Assembly: GCA_004297235.1 (NCBI GenBank)
Contig: SCUR01000059.1
Coordinates: forward strand, 1 to 8,078
Length of the DNA: 8,078 nucleotides
Source of the DNA: Candidatus Manganitrophaceae bacterium
Lineage (GTDB): Bacteria > Nitrospirota > Nitrospiria > SBBL01 > Manganitrophaceae
Direction of reading: 5' to 3'
Made by a program: the position numbers and the translations under genes. Below the pieces are notes generated by a model. It worked only from the letters and a program-made list of their open reading frames with translations. It was not told the DNA's origin and ran no database searches. Shown here in pieces: positions 1-6,830 of the stretch (positions within the stretch are counted from its first letter, which is position 1; each line of letters begins with the position of its first letter).

Positions 1-4
1 CCTT

Positions 5-1030
5 TTACTTCCTTTTTTTTCTCACCAGGCGGTTCTCTTTGACGGTCTCCGCAGACGAAAGCATCCAATCCCCCCCGAGAAGCATCTTTTGGAGCAGTTG
101 CGCATGCGTCTTCATCGCCTCGGCCTTTTCCGCAAGACGGGCTGCAAGCTTTCGGTCGGATCGTGAGGCCATCCGGCGCGCCAAATCCTCGCTCTCTTCG
201 AGGGCGCGCACCCCGGCCCATAGCGCCGCTTCCAGCTCTTCGGCCTGGGCCGCCGCCATTCCATCCATTGAAAAGACATGTCCGACGTGGCATTCGAATC
301 GAATCAAGCCCCCTCTTCCAGACTCCACCATGGAACCGTTGCACTCCGGGCATGTAAACACCGATCTTTCTTTTATCAGTTCGGTTTCCATCGCCACCAC
401 CTCCTTTCCAACCGGCTCCCGCGCCAATTTGGCGATAAGGGACGAAATCTTCGTGAGGGGAAGAATATGATCGACCCTGACGTACTTGATGGCATTTTGA
501 GGCATTTCGGGGCTGAGGGCTTCATTCGGATCTTGAACGATCGCCACGCCGCCGCGGGACTTGATCGACATCAAGCCAGCTGTTCCGCAGTCGAGCGCCC
601 CCGTTAAAACAACGCCGACCGCCCGCGGGCCGTAAGCGCGCGCCGCGGCGCGAAAGAGGGGATCGACCGCCGGCCGATGCCCGTTCTCGCGCGGTCCCCG
701 CACGGTCCGGATAAACCCCGGCTCCAGCGTAAGATGGTGATCGGGCGGCGCCACGTAGATTCGGCCGGGTAGAATGGCGTCGCCGTTTCGGGCATGAACG
801 GCGGGAAGAGGCCCGAATCGCGTCAAGATATCTGGCAATACACTGGGGTAAGAAGGAGGCACGTGGAGGACGACAAAAATGGAGGCGGCCAAATCGGGAG
901 GAAAACCGCTCACCAAGGTCTTCAACGCCTCCACGCCCCCCGCGGACGCGCCGATGGCAATGATATCGCGCGTCTGTTGCTTTCCGGAAACCCTCCCGTT
1001 ACCCCGCTCCGGGCCTTTTTTCCTAATCAT
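5..1030 (-). CDS. CheB-type protein-glutamate methylesterase domain protein, stand-alone, with C-terminal zinc-ribbon-like extension
   Basis: 341 aa from the ATG at 1030. Residues about 20-205 form a CheB methylesterase domain: the nucleophile motif GASAGG (Ser29), VVLHVPP (His56) and LTGALDCGTAGL (142-153). CheB enzymes hydrolyse glutamate methyl esters on chemoreceptors in the cytoplasm. Here the residue aligned with the catalytic Asp (second D of the usual LDDGTAGL) is Cys148, with Asp147 just before it, so activity is uncertain. There is no N-terminal receiver domain, so this is not a standard phosphorylation-controlled CheB. Residues about 225-255 contain CPEC (Cys227, Cys230) and ECHVGH (Cys247, His248, His251), a probable zinc site, followed by a charged helical tail. 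I recall such tails in other receiver-less CheB proteins. A TTG start at 1075 would add 15 residues, but AAAGGAG nine bases before the ATG at 1030 favours the shorter form. It lies 111 bases downstream of the PAS kinase on the same strand; no clear promoter was found in that gap. The stop codon is inside the window, so the gene is complete. Confidence 0.9.
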   Translation of the reverse strand: MIRKKGPERGNGRVSGKQQTRDIIAIGASAGGVEALKTLVSGFPPDLAASIFVVLHVPPSYPSVLPDILTRFGPLPAVHARNGDAILPGRIYVAPPDHHLTLEPGFIRTVRGPRENGHRPAVDPLFRAAARAYGPRAVGVVLTGALDCGTAGLMSIKSRGGVAIVQDPNEALSPEMPQNAIKYVRVDHILPLTKISSLIAKLAREPVGKEVVAMETELIKERSVFTCPECNGSMVESGRGGLIRFECHVGHVFSMDGMAAAQAEELEAALWAGVRALEESEDLARRMASRSDRKLAARLAEKAEAMKTHAQLLQKMLLGGDWMLSSAETVKENRLVRKKRK

Positions 1031-1039
1031 GGCACTTTT

Positions 1040-1046
1040 CTCCTTT
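1040..1046 (-). promoter_or_regulatory. Ribosome binding site that decides the CheB start
   Basis: The minus strand reads AAAGGAG here, nine bases before the ATG at 1030. It lies inside the longer TTG-started reading frame and is the reason for preferring the ATG. Confidence 0.65.
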
Positions 1047-1141
1047 CGCACCCCGTTACACTTATCGTGGCACAAAAGAGCAGTCTAATACAACAGAAGC
1101 TTCGCACCGATCCATCGAATTCATCAGAGGGCGAGGAGATC

Positions 1142-3175
1142 TTATGTTGCCGTCGACGCTTCGGGGATAAAAACGGTGAAGACGGCCCCTTCTCCGGGAG
1201 CGCTGGCGACCTCAATCCAACCCCCCAGAAGATCGACCATCTTTTTTACGATCGCAAGCCCCAATCCACTTCCGCCGGTGTAATTCCCTTTCGCCTCCCG
1301 CACCACCCCTCTCTGCTCGTATTCGTCGAAGATCCTGTCCAAGTATTCCACCGAAATGCCGGCCCCCGTGTCGGAGACTTCCAGCAAAACGCCCTTTCCC
1401 TCTCGGCTCAGCCGCAGCCGAACCCCTCCTTTCTCGGTGAACTTCACCGCATTAGAAAGCAGGTTCGTCAGAATGCTCCGGACCTGCATCGGATCGGTCA
1501 GAAACCGCTCCGGAAGATCGGGATCAATTTCTTTTTGCAAGGAGAGTCCCTTCTCCTGAAGCAGCGGCTCGAAGCTGATCAGCACCTTCTCGGCCAATTC
1601 TTGAAGGGGAACCTCCATCACCTCGAATCGCTTCTTCCCCGACTCCAACTTGGCCATATCTAAGATATTGTTGATCAGGTGAATGAGCTCTCCGGAATTA
1701 TTGTGGATGCGGCCGACGGCGCCGAGCTGCTTGGGGGTGAGGGGGCCGTAGGTGCCGTTCTTGAGCAGCTGGGTGAAGCCGACGATGCTGTTGACCGGGG
1801 TCTTCAGCTCATGCGACATGTAGGAGAAGAAGCGATTGCGCGCCCGGCTCGCCTCCTCGATCCGAAGATTCTTCTCCTGAAGCGCCGCCTCCGCTTCCTT
1901 CCGATCGGTGATATCCCGATAATTGATGACGATCGCCCGCACGCTCGGATCGTGCAGCAGATTGGTGCCGATCCCTTCGACCCAGTGCCACGCGCCGTCT
2001 CGGTGGCGAAATTGCAACTCCGTGACCGCTCCCTCCCCCGGCCGCTTCATCAAATCGGAGAAAAGAGATCTGGCCCGTTCCCGGTGGTCCGGATGAATCA
2101 ATTCGAGCGGTGTCTTTCCAAGCAGCGCTTCGGGGGTGTAACCGAAGATGCGGAGGGTCGAGGGGCTGGCATAAAAGATCTTTCCGTTTGAGCTCAACAG
2201 GGCGATCGCATCGGAACTGTTTTCGATGAGCGCGCGGAAACGCCGCTCGCTCTCCCGCAGCGCCGCATCCGTATGGCTTCGCTGGGTCACATCCGTTGCA
2301 ACCACCATCCCGGCCCGCCTTCCCGAGAAGGAGATGATCTCTCCCATGATCTCGACCTCGATGAGGGTCCCATCTTTTTTGAGGTGTCGCCATACCCCGG
2401 TCCGCTTCACTCCCGATTGAACATGGAAGAGTTCTCTCAAGAGGACGGAAGTCGCTTCCCGGGGGAGGATCGCCTGAAGGGTCATGGAGAGAAACTCCTG
2501 CCGGCTGTATCCATAATGGCGGATCGCAGCCTCATTGGCCTCCAAGAAAGCAAGGGTCTCTAAATCAAACAGCCACACCGGATGCGGATTGCGCTCGAAT
2601 AAAAGCCGGTACTTCTCCTCCGAGTCGCGCACCGTCTCTCCGGTTCCTGGAAGATCGGTCCGGTCGCTCAAGGCCATTCGACAGACGGCGCCGTAGTGCG
2701 CGTTCTCGACAAGAAGGCTTTCGACCTGGACATCCAAGACGGACGTGTTCCGCCGGCGCAACCGGAGCCGACACGATTGTCTGCATTTCTTCTTGAAGAC
2801 TTGTTTGAGGTAAGCCATAAAAGAGAGTCGGGCCTCTTTAGGAAGGTAGAGAGAGAAGGAGGTTTTCAAGAGTCGGTCCCGCGCGATCCCCAGCAGCAGG
2901 GCGGCTTTGAGATTCGCTTCCACGATGAGGCCTTTCGGATTGAGGGTGAAGTAGCCGACCGGAGAAAAGTCGTACAGGTCGCTGTAGCGGTTCCGGTCGG
3001 CTTCCAGTTCGGATTGGATCTGTCGAAGCTCACGGTTTTGCGCCTCTAATTCGACCTGACGCCGCTGGAGAGAGCGGATGAGATCGTTATTGTCTTCGAT
3101 CGGCAAGCGTTCGGATCGTTTGTCTTCTCGTCCCTGGTTTTCGGCGCCCCTTTTGACCCCGCTTTTCTCACTCAT
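1142..3175 (-). CDS. Soluble three-PAS sensor histidine kinase
   Basis: 677 aa from the ATG at 3175. Order of parts: a charged coiled-coil-like segment (about 30-65), PAS1 (about 65-170, with DFSPVGYFTLN), PAS2 (about 186-298, NPHPVWLFD), PAS3 (about 310-425, ending in a PAC-type segment at YRDITDRKEAE), then a HisKA dimerisation domain with the H-box SHELKTP (His455) and a HATPase_c domain. The ATP site shows an N box (NLLSNAVKFT, 571-580), a G1 box (DTGAGIS, 602-608) and a G2 box (GGSGLGLAIV, 634-643). All core catalytic motifs are intact, so it should autophosphorylate at His455. No transmembrane segment or signal peptide is seen, so it is probably a cytoplasmic sensor. The ligand is unknown: no obvious haem or flavin motif. 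No receiver domain is fused and no response regulator is in the window. The start is uncertain: in-frame ATGs at 3304 and 3343 would add 43 or 56 residues, and none of the three has a strong ribosome binding site. The nearest neighbour downstream is the CheB-like gene. Confidence 0.88.
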   Translation of the reverse strand: MSEKSGVKRGAENQGREDKRSERLPIEDNNDLIRSLQRRQVELEAQNRELRQIQSELEADRNRYSDLYDFSPVGYFTLNPKGLIVEANLKAALLLGIARDRLLKTSFSLYLPKEARLSFMAYLKQVFKKKCRQSCRLRLRRRNTSVLDVQVESLLVENAHYGAVCRMALSDRTDLPGTGETVRDSEEKYRLLFERNPHPVWLFDLETLAFLEANEAAIRHYGYSRQEFLSMTLQAILPREATSVLLRELFHVQSGVKRTGVWRHLKKDGTLIEVEIMGEIISFSGRRAGMVVATDVTQRSHTDAALRESERRFRALIENSSDAIALLSSNGKIFYASPSTLRIFGYTPEALLGKTPLELIHPDHRERARSLFSDLMKRPGEGAVTELQFRHRDGAWHWVEGIGTNLLHDPSVRAIVINYRDITDRKEAEAALQEKNLRIEEASRARNRFFSYMSHELKTPVNSIVGFTQLLKNGTYGPLTPKQLGAVGRIHNNSGELIHLINNILDMAKLESGKKRFEVMEVPLQELAEKVLISFEPLLQEKGLSLQKEIDPDLPERFLTDPMQVRSILTNLLSNAVKFTEKGGVRLRLSREGKGVLLEVSDTGAGISVEYLDRIFDEYEQRGVVREAKGNYTGGSGLGLAIVKKMVDLLGGWIEVASAPGEGAVFTVFIPEASTAT

Positions 3176-3401
3176 CGCTTCCCGCCCCGATACGTCGTGC
3201 CGCTTGATCGCCGATCTGAAACCCGATGACGCCTCTTCACAGAGCAATAAATTGCAGGAGTGAATCCCGGCGTGATCCCCCTGCAGCCGGCGATGGAGGA
3301 TCATAACGCGTCCACCGAATCTTTTCAGTAAGGGGAACAACATTCCCGCCTACTTTATCGCTCGTGCGACCGGGGATTGCGAGATCGCTTCTGAATACCC
3401 G

Positions 3402-3418
3402 ATTGGAATTCGGCCAAT
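3402..3418. promoter_or_regulatory. Short dyad next to the trio's -35 box, possible operator
   Basis: ATTGG, seven bases, CCAAT: a perfect 5-base inverted repeat ending one base before the TTGACA hexamer. Position suits a regulator binding site, but arms this short occur by chance, and no regulator gene is in the window. Confidence 0.25.
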
Positions 3419-3419
3419 G

Positions 3420-3449
3420 TTGACAAGGCGTTTGGCAGGATGTTAAAGT
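3420..3449 (+). promoter_or_regulatory. Candidate sigma-70-type promoter of the DsrEFH-like trio
   Basis: TTGACA (3420-3425) is a perfect -35 hexamer. After 18 bases comes TAAAGT (3444-3449), four of six matches to TATAAT. A start site about seven bases further on falls at or beside the ATG at 3456, implying a very short or absent leader. Consistent with this, no Shine-Dalgarno sequence is well placed before that ATG. Confidence 0.45.
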
Positions 3450-3455
3450 CGGCCC

Positions 3456-3767
3456 ATGAGTAAAAAGAAATTAGGCCTTCTTCTCTCCACCCCGCCCGAG
3501 AACAAAAATTTAGGCACGGTCGTCTCCCTCGCGAAAGAGGCCCTCCGGGAAGGGGTGGATACGTATCTTTATCTGATCGATGACGGGGTGGGAAACATCG
3601 ATCGCCCGGAAATCGATCTGCTCCGGCAAGAGGGGGTAAAACTCTTTCTCTGCGCCTACGGCGCTCAGCGTCGAGGCATTCCCACCAGCGACAAGGCGGT
3701 CTTCTGCGGACTGGTCGTTCTTTCCGATCTGGTGAAAGGATGCGACCGTTTTGTCACTTTTAATTAG
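3456..3767 (+). CDS. DsrE/TusD-like sulfur-relay protein
   Basis: 103 aa. The fold pattern is that of the DsrE/F-like family: an N-terminal beta strand (LGLLLST), a helix, a strand (DTYLYLIDDGV), then KLFLCAYGAQRRGI, where Cys66 lies at the position of the conserved sulfur-binding cysteine of DsrE/TusD. Two more cysteines, Cys84 and Cys96, follow. In characterised systems (DsrEFH of sulfur oxidisers, TusBCD of E. coli) this subunit carries a persulfide within a heterohexamer in the cytoplasm and passes sulfur to DsrC/TusE. It is first of three small genes, 18 bases ahead of the next. TusA, TusE/DsrC, MnmA and dsrAB are all absent from the window, so tRNA thiolation versus sulfur oxidation cannot be decided. 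Family assignment is firm; subunit assignment rests on the Cys and the gene order. Confidence 0.78.
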   Translation: MSKKKLGLLLSTPPENKNLGTVVSLAKEALREGVDTYLYLIDDGVGNIDRPEIDLLRQEGVKLFLCAYGAQRRGIPTSDKAVFCGLVVLSDLVKGCDRFVTFN

Positions 3768-3785
3768 CCTCCGGCTCAACCCACA

Positions 3786-4133
3786 ATGACCCGACGCATT
3801 CTGGTCCTGATTCGAAGCGATCCCGAGAAAACGCATCGCGCCGGCGAGGGGATTCGGATTGCCCTGGGGCTCGCCTCGGGGGAGCATGCGGTCGACGTGG
3901 TCCTGACCGACCGCGCCCCCCTTCTCCTCACGCCGGAGATCGAAGGCCTCGTCGACGGCGAGATGACCGAAAAATTTCTCGCCGCGCTGAAGGGATTTAT
4001 CTCCCCCTTCTACGTTGATCAGGAAAGCGCCGGAAAGATCGATCTTTCGGAGAGCGATTATCAAACGGCGCTCCTCTCCCGAGAGGAGATGGCGGAGAAA
4101 ATCGCCGCGGCGGAAAGCTTTTTCGTCTTTTAG
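3786..4133 (+). CDS. DsrF/TusC-like protein
   Basis: 115 aa, second gene of the trio, nine bases before the third. It opens with a strand (ILVLIRSDP), has a helix (GEGIRIALGLAS) and then VDVVLTDRAPLLL, the layout of DsrE-superfamily proteins where the strand is followed by a disordered or ligand-facing loop. It contains no cysteine at all, so it cannot itself carry a persulfide; in TusBCD the TusC subunit is largely structural, which fits. The ribosome binding site is weak, suggesting translation coupled to the upstream gene. Identification rests mainly on size, fold pattern and position between the DsrE-like and DsrH-like genes. Confidence 0.65.
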   Translation: MTRRILVLIRSDPEKTHRAGEGIRIALGLASGEHAVDVVLTDRAPLLLTPEIEGLVDGEMTEKFLAALKGFISPFYVDQESAGKIDLSESDYQTALLSREEMAEKIAAAESFFVF

Positions 4134-4142
4134 AAGGCCCTC

Positions 4143-4397
4143 ATGAAGCGGATTTTACATATTTTGAAACGAAAGGATGACGCGGGGGCGGTGGAGGTGA
4201 TCCGCGCCCAAGCGGAATCCAATGAGGTGACGGTTCTCTTGATTCAGGAAGCCGTTGATCTGGAGCTGCAGGGAATGAAAGCGAAGGTGGTCGCCCTTGC
4301 GGAGGACGCCAAAAATCAAAAGGCCTTCCATCCGCAAATCGGTTACAAAGAGATGCTCGATTATATTCTCGATTCAGAGACGGTGGTGACCTGGTAG
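4143..4397 (+). CDS. DsrH/TusB-like protein
   Basis: 84 aa, third gene of the trio. The start MKRILHILKRK, the central VTVLLIQEAV strand, KVVALAEDA and the C-terminal tryptophan (VVTW) follow the pattern of TusB/DsrH, whose E. coli member opens MLHTLHRSP, has a LLLLQDGV strand and also ends in Trp. It has no cysteine, so the conserved N-terminal Cys described for DsrH is missing. An AAGG element six bases before the ATG could serve as ribosome binding site. The stop codon is only 7 bases from the stop of the convergent iscX gene. Confidence 0.68.
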   Translation: MKRILHILKRKDDAGAVEVIRAQAESNEVTVLLIQEAVDLELQGMKAKVVALAEDAKNQKAFHPQIGYKEMLDYILDSETVVTW

Positions 4398-4404
4398 AAG
4401 AGAG

Positions 4405-4614
4405 TTACTGGGCGTCCTGATACTCCTCATGCCACGCCATCTGAATCGCCTCCAAGATCGCCTCGTTCGATTTCTTCGGGTCGTCTTCAAAGCCGGGGAG
4501 TTCGGTCACCATCTTATGCAGATCGGTAAACCGGACCGTGAGGGGATCGAGCGTCGGATGTTTCTCCATAAGCAGCAGCGCGATTTCCTCCGCATCATGC
4601 CAGCCAATTTTCAT
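4405..4614 (-). CDS. iscX: IscX, small ISC-system accessory protein
   Basis: 69 aa, close to the usual family length of about 66. The pattern is diagnostic: W-x-D near the start (IGWHDAEEIA), HPTLDPLTVRFTDLH (19-33), then PGFEDDPKKSNEAILEAI (40-57) and an acidic C-terminus. IscX binds iron and the cysteine desulfurase IscS through acidic residues and is thought to tune the rate of cluster synthesis. It is the last gene of the ISC operon, 35 bases after fdx, with AGGGGG five bases before the ATG. No terminator hairpin follows; the convergent sulfur-relay trio ends 7 bases away. Confidence 0.93.
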   Translation of the reverse strand: MKIGWHDAEEIALLLMEKHPTLDPLTVRFTDLHKMVTELPGFEDDPKKSNEAILEAIQMAWHEEYQDAQ

Positions 4615-4649
4615 CGAATCCCCCTGCGTTTGGACAAAGTCGCTTCGCG

Positions 4650-4985
4650 TTAGTGCTGTTCGGCCTTCCGGAACGTCTGTGTATTTTTCGGAATCTCCAC
4701 CACCACATCCCCTTTGATCCGGGCCTGGCAGCCCAAGCGGGAGGTAAGGGTCAGCCCCTCCGCCGTGTCGAGACGGTCCTCTTCATCTTCATCCATCTCG
4801 GAGAGGTTCTTCTCGGTTCCTTCCCGAACGATCACGTGGCAGGTGGTGCAGGCGCAGTTTCCGCCGCAGTTGTGCTCCAGGTCGACATGGTTGTCGAGCG
4901 CCACATCAAGGATCGACTGGCCTTCCTTCGCCTCAAAGGTGACGTCTTGTCCCACATCTCCTAATTTAAAAGTCACTTTCGGCAT
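4650..4985 (-). CDS. fdx: ISC-type [2Fe-2S] ferredoxin
   Basis: 111 aa, adrenodoxin-type ferredoxin as found in ISC operons. Cluster ligands are Cys40, Cys46, Cys49 (C-x5-C-x2-C within NCGGNCACTTCH) and Cys86 (LGCQARI). An additional Cys44 sits between the first two ligands, as in E. coli Fdx (CGGSCACTTC). The acidic segment at 62-73 resembles the partner-binding helix of this family. Fdx supplies electrons for cluster assembly on IscU with IscS. It begins nine bases after the hscA stop, with GAAAGAG just upstream as a modest ribosome binding site overlapping the hscA stop, which suggests translational coupling. Residue content is as expected for a functional protein. Confidence 0.93.
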   Translation of the reverse strand: MPKVTFKLGDVGQDVTFEAKEGQSILDVALDNHVDLEHNCGGNCACTTCHVIVREGTEKNLSEMDEDEEDRLDTAEGLTLTSRLGCQARIKGDVVVEIPKNTQTFRKAEQH

Positions 4986-4994
4986 GGTCTCTTT

Positions 4995-6830
4995 CTATAA
5001 ATCAGAGAGCTTCTTTTCCTGAAGCGCCTCTTTTAATGTTTGATTCATTAAGGTTTCAGCAAGATTTTTGGTTGATTGATCGAGCCGGTCGAGCGCTTCG
5101 CGCACACGATGGTGATCGTTTCCGTTCATCGCCTCTTTCAAACCGGCCATGCTTTTTTCGATCTCCGCTTTTTCGGAGGGGTCGATCAACGCCGCCCCTT
5201 GGGAGAGGGCCTTCTCGGCATGACGCAAGACCGACTCCGCTTCGTTTCGCGCTTCGATGAACATCCGCTCGTTGAGATCTTCGCGGGCATGCTCGATCGA
5301 ATCGGAGATCATCTTCTCCACCTCTCCGTCGGTCAACCCATAGGTCGGCTTCACCTCGATCGATTGTGTCTTCCCGCTTCTTAACTCCTTCGCGTTGACA
5401 TTGAGGATGCCGTTCGCGTCGATCATGAAGGTCACCTCGATTCTCGGGATGCCGGCCGGCATCGGATCGATCTCGGTCAAATTGAATTTGGCGAGACTCC
5501 GGCAATCTTTCACCAGCTCCCGCTCTCCCTGAACGACATGGATCGAAACCGATTTCTGTCCATCGACAAAGGTCGTGAACGCTTCCTTGGCGCTGGTCGG
5601 AATTGTCGTGTTCCGGGGAATCAACCGGCTGACGACACCCCCCATCGTTTCAATCCCGAGCGAGAGCGGCGTGACATCGAGGAGGAGCATGTTGGTGATC
5701 CCCCCCGCGAGAATATCGGCCTGGACCGCCGCTCCGAGCGCGACCACCTCGTCGGGATTCAATTCGCTGTGAGGGGTCTTCTTGAAAAGCTCGGCGACCT
5801 TCTTCCGCACCAGCGGAATCCGGGTCGATCCGCCGACCAGAATCACCTCGTCGACCTGATCGGGCTTCAGATGCGCGTCGGCCAGGGCCTGGCGACACGG
5901 TCCCAGCGTCTTCTCGACGAATTCGGTGATCAGCGCATCAAACTCGGTTCGCGAAATCGTTCGGCGATAGTCGATCTTCTTGTCTGGAAAGGTCAGGACG
6001 ATCTCCGCCTTCTCTTCAAACGAGAGTTGGCACTTGGCTTTCTCCGACACCAACCGGATCTCCTGAAGCGCCTCGGGCGCGCCGGAGAGATCAATGCCGC
6101 TCCGATCCGAGATTTCTCGAACGATCAAGCGCATTAACTGTTGATCGACATCATCGCCGCCGAGATGGGTATCGCCGTTGGTTGAGAGAACCTCGAAGAT
6201 GCCGTTTTTGATCTTCAGGATCGAGACGTCGAACGTTCCCCCGCCGAGATCGTAGACGACGACCGTTCCTTCTTTCTTCTTCTGGAGGCCATAAGCGAGC
6301 GATGCAGCGGTCGGCTCATTGACAATTCGAAGCACTTCAAGCCCGGCGATCTTCCCGGCGTCTTTGGTTGCCTGCCGCTGGCTGTCGTTAAAATAGGCCG
6401 GCACAGTGATGACCGCCTGGCGGACCGGCTCTTTAAAAAAGGCTTCCGCCCGATGCTTGAGCTCCCTCAAAATAAAGGCGGAGATCTCCGGAGGGGTATA
6501 GAGCTTGCCGGCGACGGAGATGCGGACCACCTCCTGTTGCCCCCCTGTGAGGGCGTAGGGAACGAAGCTCCGGTCGTTGCCGACATCTTCCATCCCCTTG
6601 CCCATGAAGCGCTTGATCGAATAAATTGTCCGACCCGGATGGGTGATCAGATGCTCTTTCGCCTCTTCGCCGACAATCACCCCATCCGGACGGCCTTCCC
6701 ATCCGAACGAGACGACGGAGGGAAGGATGGTCCGCCCTGCTGCGTCGGAGATGACGCGAGGCGCGCCTCCCTCCATGTAAGCCACCAGGCTGTTTGTCGT
6801 GCCCAGATCAATTCCGACCACTCTCGGCAT
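4995..6830 (-). CDS. hscA: HscA, Hsp70-type chaperone of Fe-S cluster assembly
   Basis: 611 aa, near the typical HscA length (about 616) and shorter than DnaK. Hsp70 signatures are in place: GIDLGTTNS (6-14), AYFNDSQRQATKDAG (145-159), DLGGGTFD (194-201), VGGSTRIP (332-339), and the interdomain linker/substrate-domain start LLLDVTPLSLGIE (382-394), followed by a helical lid. It lacks the acidic tail of DnaK. HscA binds the LPPVK-type loop of IscU and, using ATP and the J-protein HscB, helps transfer the cluster to acceptors. The ATG directly abuts the hscB stop codon, and its AAAGGGAG ribosome binding site lies inside hscB, so the two are translated in tandem. Operon context separates it from DnaK; the sequence alone shows only Hsp70 of this size. 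Confidence 0.95.
   Translation of the reverse strand: MPRVVGIDLGTTNSLVAYMEGGAPRVISDAAGRTILPSVVSFGWEGRPDGVIVGEEAKEHLITHPGRTIYSIKRFMGKGMEDVGNDRSFVPYALTGGQQEVVRISVAGKLYTPPEISAFILRELKHRAEAFFKEPVRQAVITVPAYFNDSQRQATKDAGKIAGLEVLRIVNEPTAASLAYGLQKKKEGTVVVYDLGGGTFDVSILKIKNGIFEVLSTNGDTHLGGDDVDQQLMRLIVREISDRSGIDLSGAPEALQEIRLVSEKAKCQLSFEEKAEIVLTFPDKKIDYRRTISRTEFDALITEFVEKTLGPCRQALADAHLKPDQVDEVILVGGSTRIPLVRKKVAELFKKTPHSELNPDEVVALGAAVQADILAGGITNMLLLDVTPLSLGIETMGGVVSRLIPRNTTIPTSAKEAFTTFVDGQKSVSIHVVQGERELVKDCRSLAKFNLTEIDPMPAGIPRIEVTFMIDANGILNVNAKELRSGKTQSIEVKPTYGLTDGEVEKMISDSIEHAREDLNERMFIEARNEAESVLRHAEKALSQGAALIDPSEKAEIEKSMAGLKEAMNGNDHHRVREALDRLDQSTKNLAETLMNQTLKEALQEKKLSDL

Larger units (their letters stand above)
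3176..3455. other. Divergent intergenic region between the PAS kinase and the DsrE-like gene
   Basis: 280 bases if the kinase starts at 3175; 112 bases if it starts at 3343. The kinase-proximal part, 3176-3343, stays open in the kinase frame and keeps GC-rich third positions, so it may encode an N-terminal extension. The right end holds a TTGACA-type promoter and a small dyad for the plus-strand trio. No convincing kinase promoter was found on the minus strand; the best candidate (TCGCAA, 17 bases, GATAAA) is weak. No RNA gene or terminator was recognised. Confidence 0.5.

Noticed and set aside
1031..1141. Possible promoter for the CheB-like gene in the kinase-cheB gap
   Set aside because: The best pair (TTAGAC with GATAAG at 16 bases) is a weak match and could be chance; read-through from the kinase gene is as likely.
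794..1663. A 289-codon open frame on the plus strand across the CheB start and the kinase end
   Set aside because: It is antisense to two well-supported genes, spans their intergenic gap, and its translation shows no family pattern; it reflects the codon bias of the opposite strand.
1809..2393. A 194-codon frame on the minus strand within the kinase
   Set aside because: It overlaps the intact kinase in another frame of the same strand and gives a low-complexity Arg/Gly-rich peptide.
3268..3305. Inverted repeat TGATCC...GGATCA upstream of the kinase
   Set aside because: Only six bases per arm with a spacer of about 19 bases, in possible coding sequence; no basis to call it a site.
3510..4064. 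A 184-codon minus-strand frame opposite the DsrE-like and DsrF-like genes
   Set aside because: It runs antisense through two plus-strand genes that have family support; no domain is evident.
5538..6137. A 199-codon plus-strand frame opposite hscA
   Set aside because: Antisense shadow of a strongly conserved Hsp70 gene, rich in Arg and Asp with no recognisable domain.
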